Shown one piece after another: positions 42,128 through 49,918 of a stretch of DNA of 50,909 nt. Made by a program: the position numbers and the translations under genes. The notes under the pieces are model-generated. The model saw only the letters and a list, made by a program, of their open reading frames with translations. It searched no databases and was not told the origin of the DNA. Numbering within the stretch: the stretch's first letter is position 1; the number at the start of each line of letters is the position of its first letter. This DNA comes from a bacterium HR17 (lineage in GTDB: Bacteria; Armatimonadota; Fervidibacteria; Fervidibacterales; Fervidibacteraceae): assembly GCA_002898575.1 (NCBI GenBank), contig BEHT01000026.1, positions 1 through 50,909 on the forward strand, written 5' to 3'.

Positions 42128-42961
42128 ATGGCGATCGGCATCGGTATCAACTTGGAGTTTGTCCGCCATGCAGACAAACCTTTTGAGTATGGCGTCCGCA
42201 AAGCTGCCGAGTTGGGGTATGAGTTCGTTGAGCCGTGCGTGGCGACGGGGCGAGACCTGCTCGCTGAGGCAGGCTACTACCACATGCTCAGCATGGAAGA
42301 AGACCCACTCGCCTATAGGGCAACGCTGGACGAATTAGGGCTGAAAGTTTCGGGTCTTTCCGCCCACTCGCCCCTTATGAAACCCGAAGTTGCCGTCCCC
42401 TACCTTACTCAAGCCATCCGTTGGGCGGCGGACATCGGTGCACCTGTCGTCAACACCGACGAGGGGCAAAAGTGGCCGTGGGTTGAGAGCGACGAGGAAG
42501 CCTTTGCCCTCATGCGCTACACCCTCAAACGGGTTTTGCCCGTCGCTGAACGCCACGGTATCCACATCGGCTTGGAGCCGCATCAAATCTACACGACAAA
42601 ACTGGACACTTTCCTGAAGTTACTCAAACTCTACCCATCGCCGATGCTGAAGGTCAACTTTGACACGGGCAACTGCTTTTTGGCGGGCAACGATCCCGTG
42701 GAATTTTTGGAGGCGGTCGCTGAACATGTCGTGCATGTGCACGCGAAGGACATCGCTTATGAGCATGCGGAGGCAGAACGAGGGAAAGTGACGGGAACGC
42801 CGGTCGGTTGTGCGTGCGGCGATGGCTTGATTGACTGGCACGCCGTCGTGCGCGTGCTCCGACGAGTCGGTTTCAACGGCGTCCTGTCCGTTGAGTGCGG
42901 AACGGAGGAACAGGCGGCACGGAGCATCGCCTACCTGCGCAAAGTGCTGGCTGAAGCCTGA
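42128..42961 (+). CDS. Sugar phosphate isomerase/epimerase-type TIM-barrel protein
   Basis: 277 aa; GGAGGTGAAGGG precedes the ATG. Same superfamily as the protein at 6362-7213 (xylose isomerase-like barrel, metal-dependent keto-aldo conversion or epimerisation), but only distantly alike. Seen: YEFVEPCVATGRD, VVNTDEGQKWPW, IHIGLEPHQIY, VNFDTGNCFLAG, VVHVHAKDI and VLSVECG. These hold the Glu, Asp, His and Glu metal ligands in the usual order. It lies 42 bp before a GH20-like glycosidase gene on the same strand, so it may process the released sugar. Substrate unknown. Confidence 0.88.
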   Translation: MAIGIGINLEFVRHADKPFEYGVRKAAELGYEFVEPCVATGRDLLAEAGYYHMLSMEEDPLAYRATLDELGLKVSGLSAHSPLMKPEVAVPYLTQAIRWAADIGAPVVNTDEGQKWPWVESDEEAFALMRYTLKRVLPVAERHGIHIGLEPHQIYTTKLDTFLKLLKLYPSPMLKVNFDTGNCFLAGNDPVEFLEAVAEHVVHVHAKDIAYEHAEAERGKVTGTPVGCACGDGLIDWHAVVRVLRRVGFNGVLSVECGTEEQAARSIAYLRKVLAEA

Positions 42962-43003
42962 GCCACGATGACCGTGTGCGGGTGGAGATAAGGGGGCAAG
43001 AGA

Positions 43004-46000
43004 ATGTGGCGGTTGGTGGCGCTCCTCGTCCTTTTCTGCACGGTGGCGACGGCGTTGGAGCCTAACCTTTTGACCAACGGCGGGTTAGACCGCGATGCCG
43101 ATCAGGACGGCGTCGCCGACGGTTGGGTCGCTGAAGTGCACCGCGCCGAAGGCGGTGAAGGGCGTTTCGCGTTGGACCCGCACGATAAAGTGCAGGGCAC
43201 CACCAGCCAACATATCGTTCACACCTCCGCAAAGGGGTGGGTGCGTGTCAGCCAAGACGGCATCCCCGCTAAACCCAACGCGCGCTACTTGTTCCGTTGC
43301 TGGGTGAAAGCCAACTGCCGATTTTTGCTGGTCGTTTACGCCTTCAAAGCGGACGGCAGTTACACCACTTTTGTCGTTGCCGAAGGGCAGGGGACAGGCG
43401 ACACCTGGCGCCTTTTTGATGGCGTCGTGCTGACACCGTCCGATGCGCGCTCGTTCAAGATCTCCCTCGTCACCGACAGCGAAGGCGAAGCGCGGTTTGA
43501 CGGCGCGGAACTGATCGCGTTGGAACGACCGCCATATGCGTTCGTGCCCATCCTATCCGTGCCCATCAGGCTGGACGGCAATTTGTCGGAAGCGGCGTGG
43601 CGGCAAACTGAACCCCTGACACCCTTTCTGGAACTCGGCTCAGGCAAAGTGGCTGAACCTGCGACGGTCGCGAAAATTGCTGCGACGCCAACACATTTGC
43701 TCATCGCTTTCCGCTGCGATGAACCCAGTCCGACCGCGATGCGGTTGCGGACACCCGACAGTGACGAACCTGCCTACATGGACGATTGCGTGGAAGTTTA
43801 CCTTGACCCGCAACACACGCACGACGGTTTTTGGCAATTCGTCGTCACACCCAAGGGTAACAAATGGGCGCAGCAAGTTGCGCCGTCGCGTTGGGCGACG
43901 GTGTGGTGGCTTTTGCCCCGCCCCACGCAGCGCCTCATCACAAACGGTTGGCAGGCAGCGACCACTATCGGCAACGACTTTTGGGCGGCGGAAATCGCTA
44001 TTCCCTTTGCGCTATTTGGCGTCCGACCGACAACAGGCACTACCATCGGCATCAACTTGTGTCGGTCAAGGAAAACGACGCGCATCGTGCAGAACAGCGC
44101 CTTCGTTTACCTTGATGAGAAGAGTTTCCAACGCCCTGAAAAGTTTCCGCACATCGTGTTCGTGGCGGCATCGGAGGGTGCGGCTTTCGGCAAGCCATTG
44201 TCCTCTACGGGGACAGAACCGCTATCTGTTGGGAAGGCAAAGCGTCTGCTGAGCCACGCAATTCGGCGGTTTGGCGAATCGGCAGATAGGCAGGGTAGGG
44301 ATGGAGACGCGCTGTTGGCAAAACTCGTGCCGAAACCGCAGCGCGCCGTTGTGTATCGCGGTGAAGTCGCCATTTCGCGCACCGTCGCCATCGCGTTGCC
44401 CCAAAACGCATCGGCGCTGGAACGCACCGCAGCGGAATTACTGACTGACACGCTACGGCGCATGGGTTTGCAAGTGACGCTCACGCATCGCTTCACTTCT
44501 GCCAACCGTTCAGCAGTTACCTCTGCGGCTCAGCGACCAACCGCTCAAACGGCGAGTCTCGTCGTCCTGACGACCTTTGATCGTTTGCCTGTAGAGTGGC
44601 GCACATCGTTGCCCACCAGCAAACTCCGCACCTTTTTTGCGCAACGGGGCGACGAAGCCTACGCGCTTTTTGTCGGGACGGGAAACACGCAGCGGGGTGC
44701 ACGGGTTGCAGGGATTGCGCAGCAAGGAACGAGAAAGGCGAAAGTTTTATGCGCCCCGCTGGTTCTCGTCGGCGCTTCGGCGCGGGGCGTCTTCAACGGT
44801 GTGCAAACTTTACGGCAACTGGTTTGGGCAAATGGGTACGGCAGGGACCTCACCCTCCCGATATGCGAGATTTGGGACTACCCTGACCTAAAGTTGCGGG
44901 GTTGGCACTTTGTTGCCCCCTTGCGAGATGAGTTGCCGTTCGCTGAGAGGTTATTGGATTGGCTGGCGCTGATGAAGTTCAACACGCTCGTCATTGAAGT
45001 GGACGACCGCTTCCCCTACGAGCGTCATCCTGACATCGCTCACCCACAAGCCTTGACCAAATCGCAGTGGCGACGATTTTTGGCACAAGCGCGGCGGTTG
45101 GGTTTTGATGTCATCCCGCAGGTACAAACTTTTGGGCACTTCGGCTATGTCCTCAACAAACCCGCTTACCGTCACTTGAGCGAACACACCGCACCCCATC
45201 CCCGCTGGGGCTTTTACGCCTATTGCCCCTCCGACCCTGCCACTTACAAACTCGTGTTTGACCTGTTTGACGAAGTGCTGGCAACCTTTCAACCCAAGTG
45301 GTTTCACATCGGGCATGACGAAATCACCTTTGTGCCCATCGGCGTCTGCAACCGCTGCAAGGCTACAGGCAAAACTGCATGGCAGTTACTTGCCGACGAC
45401 ATCCGCAAACTTTACGACTACTTGAAGGCGAAAGGCGTTGAACGGGTAGCGATGTGGTGCGACCAGTTGGAACCCGACCGAACGGGTGGCTACGCACCTT
45501 ACTTCACCCATTTCGCCGCTGACCTAATCCCCAAAGACATCGTGCAATTTTGCTGGCATTACGATGCCCGCCCGACTTTTCCGTGGCTGACGCGGTTGAG
45601 GGACAAGGGTTTTGAAGTCGTCGCGTGCGGTTGGTACCATGCCCAAAATGTTTGGCGGTTTGCGGCGGAAAGTTTTGACCGCAAAACGCTCGGCTACTGC
45701 GGGACAACTTGGTACGGTGTGACGGGGTTCGCGACGGCGGTCGATTTGATGACGGCAGTTGTGTTGGGGGCGCAAAACGCATGGTCGGTGGACAACCCAC
45801 CCATTAACAGCGCTCCGCACCCGACCAACATCGCGCAAGATTTGTGGGCGCTCGTCGGCGAACGCCCGCGATGGGGCAAAGGCACAACGCAGTCGGCTTG
45901 TGTGGATTTGACACCTTTCGTCAACACATCGCTGACGCAATGGGGCAAGGAAGGTGTCGTGCCTGACAGATGCGCTGCATTGGAACAAATGTCCGACACG

Positions 46001-46510
46001 ATTCGGTGCAACGGCGTGTCGTTTCGGCTGGTCAAAGGGGCGCAAACGCCACCTTTGTGCGTGGCGCTGTCCAGCGATGTGACGAGCCATGAAGTTGCGC
46101 CCGATTTAGTCGTCGTGCCTGTCAATGCAAAAACGCCGGCGATTTACCTTTTGATGACGACGACGGCGCGCCCCGTGCGCACCGAGGATTTGTATCAGCG
46201 GGGACGCACCGACCCGCGCAAAGTCGCTACGCTCGTCGTCCGCTATGCGGACGGTTCGGAAGAGCGCACCGATTTGCTTTTCCGACGCCATGTGACGGAA
46301 TGGAACGACCGATTGGGTTGCAGCCACGCCCGCATCGCGTGGCAGGGCAAAACGCAGCGCGGCTATTTGCTGACGCTTTGCGCTTACGAGTGGCACAACC
46401 CCAAACCCGATGTGCCGATTGCGTCCGTGCTGCTTCTTTCCGCCAACAGCGCGGTGCAACCCGTCATCGTCAGCATGACAATAGCTCAAAACGAAACGCC
46501 TCTACGATGA
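43004..46510 (+). CDS. Large secreted GH20-like beta-N-acetylhexosaminidase with carbohydrate-binding domains
   Basis: 1168 aa with a signal peptide (WRLVALLVLFCTVATA); AAGGGGG precedes the ATG. Residues 19-170 look like a carbohydrate-binding beta-sandwich (NLLTNGGLDRDADQDGVADG). Residues about 180-385 resemble a CBM9-like domain (IRLDGNLSEAAWRQTEPL). Residues about 450-620 look like the GH20 accessory domain. A TIM barrel follows from about 625, with the catalytic pair Asp772-Glu773 in FHIGHDEITF, the GH20 hallmark (substrate-assisted N-acetyl-sugar hydrolysis). A C-terminal domain of about 250 residues is unassigned. Sequence around the barrel is diverged, so the sugar may not be GlcNAc. 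Repeat array 3 follows directly. Confidence 0.88.
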   Translation: MWRLVALLVLFCTVATALEPNLLTNGGLDRDADQDGVADGWVAEVHRAEGGEGRFALDPHDKVQGTTSQHIVHTSAKGWVRVSQDGIPAKPNARYLFRCWVKANCRFLLVVYAFKADGSYTTFVVAEGQGTGDTWRLFDGVVLTPSDARSFKISLVTDSEGEARFDGAELIALERPPYAFVPILSVPIRLDGNLSEAAWRQTEPLTPFLELGSGKVAEPATVAKIAATPTHLLIAFRCDEPSPTAMRLRTPDSDEPAYMDDCVEVYLDPQHTHDGFWQFVVTPKGNKWAQQVAPSRWATVWWLLPRPTQRLITNGWQAATTIGNDFWAAEIAIPFALFGVRPTTGTTIGINLCRSRKTTRIVQNSAFVYLDEKSFQRPEKFPHIVFVAASEGAAFGKPLSSTGTEPLSVGKAKRLLSHAIRRFGESADRQGRDGDALLAKLVPKPQRAVVYRGEVAISRTVAIALPQNASALERTAAELLTDTLRRMGLQVTLTHRFTSANRSAVTSAAQRPTAQTASLVVLTTFDRLPVEWRTSLPTSKLRTFFAQRGDEAYALFVGTGNTQRGARVAGIAQQGTRKAKVLCAPLVLVGASARGVFNGVQTLRQLVWANGYGRDLTLPICEIWDYPDLKLRGWHFVAPLRDELPFAERLLDWLALMKFNTLVIEVDDRFPYERHPDIAHPQALTKSQWRRFLAQARRLGFDVIPQVQTFGHFGYVLNKPAYRHLSEHTAPHPRWGFYAYCPSDPATYKLVFDLFDEVLATFQPKWFHIGHDEITFVPIGVCNRCKATGKTAWQLLADDIRKLYDYLKAKGVERVAMWCDQLEPDRTGGYAPYFTHFAADLIPKDIVQFCWHYDARPTFPWLTRLRDKGFEVVACGWYHAQNVWRFAAESFDRKTLGYCGTTWYGVTGFATAVDLMTAVVLGAQNAWSVDNPPINSAPHPTNIAQDLWALVGERPRWGKGTTQSACVDLTPFVNTSLTQWGKEGVVPDRCAALEQMSDTIRCNGVSFRLVKGAQTPPLCVALSSDVTSHEVAPDLVVVPVNAKTPAIYLLMTTTARPVRTEDLYQRGRTDPRKVATLVVRYADGSEERTDLLFRRHVTEWNDRLGCSHARIAWQGKTQRGYLLTLCAYEWHNPKPDVPIASVLLLSANSAVQPVIVSMTIAQNETPLR

Positions 46511-46519
46511 ACGACGCCA

Positions 46520-47258
46520 AACAGCGGCGCATCGGGAGATGCGCCCTCCGAACGACACACTCTCGGAGCAAACTCTCGGAGGGCGGCTCTCCTGAGCCGC
46601 CGAAGTAAAAGCGGTGCATCGGGAGATGCACCCTCCGAACGACACACTCTCGGAGGGCGGCTCTCCTGAGCCGCCGAAGTAAAAGCGGTGCATCAGGAGA
46701 TGCACCCTCCGAACGACACACTCTCGGAGGGCGGCTCTCCTGAGCCGCCGAAGTAAAAGCGGTGCATCAGGAGATGCACCCTCCGAACGACACACTCTCG
46801 GAGGGCGGCTCTCCTGAGCCGCCGAAGTAAAAGCGGTGCATCAGGAGATGCACCCTCCGAACGACACACTCTCGGAGGGCGGCTCTCTTGAGCCGCCGAA
46901 GTAAAAGCGGTGCATCGGGAGATGCACCCTCCGAACGACACACTCTCGGAGGGCGGCTCTCTTGAGCCGCCGAAGTAAAAGCGGTGCATCGGGAGATGCA
47001 CCCTCCGAACGACACACTCTCGGAGGGCGGCTCTCTTGAGCCGCCGAAGTAAAAGCGGTGCATCGGGAGATGCACCCTCCGAACGACACACTCTCGGAGG
47101 GCGGCTCTCTTGAGCCGCCGAAGTAAAAGCGGTGCATCGGGAGATGCACCCTCCGAACGACACACTCTCGGAGGGCGGCTCTCTTGAGCCGCCGAAAATC
47201 GGCGCGTTAGAAAACACGCCCTCCGAGGCACTGCCGAAAGGAAAATTCAACAAAGCAC
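46520..47258 (-). repeat. Structured tandem repeat array 3 (about nine 74-bp units, opposite orientation, with 32-nt end sequence)
   Basis: The 74-bp period is strict: the string CGGAGGGCGGCTCT recurs nine times between 46576 and 47182. Units pair TCGGAGGG with CCCTCCGA, enclosing GGCGGCTC/GAGCCGCC and GGTGCATC/GATGCACC hairpins. The first copy has GGCGCATC with GATGCGCC, and the last has GGCGCGTT with AACACGCC. The 32-nt end sequence at 47227-47258 matches the one at 38784-38815 in 31 of 32 positions, as its reverse complement. The array fills the space between the GH20-like and heparinase-like genes. Long open frames here on the minus strand exist only because 74 is not a multiple of three, so the same unit is read in all frames. 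Confidence 0.96.
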
Positions 47259-47286
47259 TGCACAGCGCAGTATGGAGGGATGCTCG

Positions 47287-49668
47287 GTGCGCAAGTGGGT
47301 GATAGCGATGGTGGTATTGATGTCAAGCGGGGCGCCAGCGGAGATGCCGGACCGTCCACCCCGACCGAGCGAGTGGGGTTACCGCCCTCTCGATGGCAGT
47401 CGAGTCGCCGTTAACCCGCCATCGCTCACTTGGGTGCACGACCCCGCTGCTGCCTACTACATCGTCCAGTGGTCCACCACACCCGATTTCCGCGATACCG
47501 TGACGGTTGACAAAGTGCGGTGGTGTGTTTACACCTATCACGCCCCTTTGCGGGTGGGCACTCACTTTTGGCGTTACCGCATCATCCGCAAGGACGGCAG
47601 TGTGTCGGAATGGAGCAAGGTGCGCCGATTCACTGTGCCTTCCGACGCAGCGATTTTCCCGCAACCGTCTTTAGACGAACTACTTCGTCGCATCCCGCAG
47701 GACCATCCACGCCTGTTTTTCCGTCCTGAGGAAATCCCGCTATTGCGCAAGTGGGCGAGCGGAGAAGGACGCCTGACCGTTGAACCGTTGCTCCGCGAGG
47801 CGGAGCGGTTGCTGAACAGTGAGCCGACCCCAGAACCATCGGTGCAGGCATCTTTGCGAGACCCGCAGACGCGCCAGTATTGGTGGGCGAACCGTGAGCA
47901 AACTTTGAAAGCCTGCATGGAGGCGGAAACACTGGCGCTGGCATATTTGCTTACAGGCGAAAAACGCTTCGGCGAAGGAGCCCGCAAGTGGATTTTGCAC
48001 CTTGCGTCGTGGGACCCTGACGGACCGACAAACTTTCGGCTAAACTGTGAAGCGGCGAAACCGCTATTGCACCGTTTACCCCGCGCTTACGATTGGGCTT
48101 ACGACACACTGACGGAAGCCGAACGGGAAAAAGTGCGCCAAGTGATGCGACGGCGAGCGATGGACGCGTGGCGCAGCGGAGAAGTGCGGGAGGGTAACGG
48201 GCATTTGAACGAGCCATACAACAGTCACGGAAACCGCACTTGGCACAAACTCGCCGAGTGCGCCATCGCCTTTTTGGGGGAACTGCCCGAAGCGGAACGG
48301 TGGCTGGATTACGCCGTCAACAAGTTTTTTGCCGCCTACCCCGTTTGGAGCGATGATGACGGCGGATGGCACGAGGGCTTGAGTTACTGGGCGGGCTACA
48401 TGAGCAAGTTCATCTGGTGGGCGGAAGTCGCCGAGAAGGCGTTGGGCATTGACAGTTTTCGCAAACCTTTCTTCGCCCGCGTCGGTGATTACGCCCTTTA
48501 CACGGCACCCCCTCATTCCCCCGATATGGGCTTTGGCGACTTGTCCCACAACCGCCCGTCAGCAGGTTGGTCGTTCGTGCCCTACTTTGCCGTCAAAACG
48601 CGCAACCCTTATCTGGCGTGGTGGGCGGAACGATGGGGCATGCGCTTGACAACGAGTGACCCCGTTATGCGGATCGTCTTTGGCAGGTTGCAACTGATAA
48701 CGCCTAAACCGCCAGCCGATTTGCCGCCATCAAAAGTGTTTAGCGGTATCGGTGTCGCCGTTTTAAACACGACGCTTTTGGATGCCGCCGACAATGTGCA
48801 AGTGCGCTTCAAGTCCAGCCCATTCGGCCGGCAAAGTCACGGGCATGACCCACACAACGCGTTCACGCTGAACGCTTACGGTGATGCGCTGTTAGTCAAT
48901 TGTGTTTATCGTGACTGGCACGGCAGCCCGTTCCACACCCAATGGTGTTGGAGCACAAAAGCGCACAACGCGCTGCTGGTGAACGGGGAAGGACAAAAGC
49001 CTCATTCGCCCGACCCACTGGGGCGCATCATCGCTTGGGAGTTGCGCGATAGGGTCGATTACATCGCAGGGGATGCCACCGCCGCTTACGAGGGCAAGTT
49101 GAGGCGGTTTGTCCGTCACATCGTTTTTGTCAAGCCCGATGTCGTCATCGTCGCGGATGATGTCGTGGCGGCGCAACCGAGCACTTTCCAATGGATGCTG
49201 CACGGGTTGAGCGCTTTTGATGTGAACGAAGCGGCACAAACGCTGGCGTTGGAGCGCGAACGAGCGGGCGTGCTCGTGCATTACATCACCGATGAACCGT
49301 TACGCTTTCGGCAATGGAGCGGCTACGAACCGCCTCCCGACATCACCTACATGGGCGGACGAACTTTTCCGACTCAATGGCATGTGGAAGCCAGCACCAC
49401 GCGGTTGCGCGAACGGGTGTTCACGCTCACCGTTTTGCGTCCCTACCGAAAAGGCGTGCGCCTTGAAAGGACTTTGACCGTTGCGCAAAACGAAACCGCT
49501 CTCATGCTCACCATCCCTTGTGCGGGCAACCGCACCGTCACCGTCGCAGTGCGTAAGCCCGCGACAACGGTCGCGAGCATCAACGGGATGCGTTTTGCAT
49601 CCTTTGCCGTTGTGGACGACGGACAGCGCCGTCAAGAAGTAGGAACGGCGGACGAAGGGCGGAGGTGA
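47287..49668 (+). CDS. Secreted heparinase II/III-like polysaccharide lyase (DUF4962-type)
   Basis: 793 aa from the GTG at 47287, eight bases after GGAGGG; an ATG at 47272 would add five residues. A signal peptide (WVIAMVVLMSSGAPA) is present. Residues 20-125 are a fibronectin-like domain. Residues about 130-480 form the alpha/alpha toroid of uronic-acid polysaccharide lyases, with the substrate-cleft segment NEPYNSHGNRTWHK. From about 520 comes the beta-sandwich heparinase II/III domain, with GRQSHGHDPHNAFTLNAYG supplying a conserved His. These enzymes cleave acidic glycans by beta-elimination. Which glycan cannot be told. It lies directly after array 3 and ahead of a rhamnosidase-like gene. 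Confidence 0.86.
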   Translation: MRKWVIAMVVLMSSGAPAEMPDRPPRPSEWGYRPLDGSRVAVNPPSLTWVHDPAAAYYIVQWSTTPDFRDTVTVDKVRWCVYTYHAPLRVGTHFWRYRIIRKDGSVSEWSKVRRFTVPSDAAIFPQPSLDELLRRIPQDHPRLFFRPEEIPLLRKWASGEGRLTVEPLLREAERLLNSEPTPEPSVQASLRDPQTRQYWWANREQTLKACMEAETLALAYLLTGEKRFGEGARKWILHLASWDPDGPTNFRLNCEAAKPLLHRLPRAYDWAYDTLTEAEREKVRQVMRRRAMDAWRSGEVREGNGHLNEPYNSHGNRTWHKLAECAIAFLGELPEAERWLDYAVNKFFAAYPVWSDDDGGWHEGLSYWAGYMSKFIWWAEVAEKALGIDSFRKPFFARVGDYALYTAPPHSPDMGFGDLSHNRPSAGWSFVPYFAVKTRNPYLAWWAERWGMRLTTSDPVMRIVFGRLQLITPKPPADLPPSKVFSGIGVAVLNTTLLDAADNVQVRFKSSPFGRQSHGHDPHNAFTLNAYGDALLVNCVYRDWHGSPFHTQWCWSTKAHNALLVNGEGQKPHSPDPLGRIIAWELRDRVDYIAGDATAAYEGKLRRFVRHIVFVKPDVVIVADDVVAAQPSTFQWMLHGLSAFDVNEAAQTLALERERAGVLVHYITDEPLRFRQWSGYEPPPDITYMGGRTFPTQWHVEASTTRLRERVFTLTVLRPYRKGVRLERTLTVAQNETALMLTIPCAGNRTVTVAVRKPATTVASINGMRFASFAVVDDGQRRQEVGTADEGRR

Positions 49669-49673
49669 AAAAC

Positions 49674-49853
49674 ATGGGACACATCGTTCCCGTAATTGCT
49701 GTCGCTTTTGCGACGGCTATCCCGATCACCCTTAAGACGGCTTGGGTCCGGCGCATCACTGCGGGTCGTTGTGGAAGTCAACGGAGAAGGACGGAAGCCG
49801 ACGCGATGACGGGTTTGATTCTTTACTTCGCCGGCGTCGTGAATAAACCTTGA
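49674..49853 (+). CDS. Possible small protein of unknown function
   Basis: 59 codons from the ATG at 49674, with GGAGGTGA overlapping the heparinase stop and placed seven bases upstream, so translation is plausible. The N-terminus is hydrophobic (IVPVIAVAFATAIPITL), and the rest is basic and low in structure. No family is recognised and codon use is not clearly coding. It may be a leader or a remnant. The remaining 65 bp to the next gene hold nothing else I can see. Confidence 0.3.
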   Translation: MGHIVPVIAVAFATAIPITLKTAWVRRITAGRCGSQRRRTEADAMTGLILYFAGVVNKP

Positions 49854-49918
49854 AGGAGCGGCGAGCGCAAGTGGTGGCGCGATGTCTGTAAGCATCAAAC
49901 TTATGGCGGTGAAGTTAT

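Noticed and set aside
46470-47253. Long minus-strand reading frames encoding a repetitive protein (VCRSEGASPDAPLL-type)
   Set aside because: The repeat period is 74 bp, so successive units are read in different frames, giving unrelated peptide strings. No ribosome site or conserved residues; an artefact of stop-free repeats.
46520-47258. CRISPR array
   Set aside because: Whole 74-bp units repeat with no unique spacers between them, the units are palindromic throughout, and no cas genes are near.
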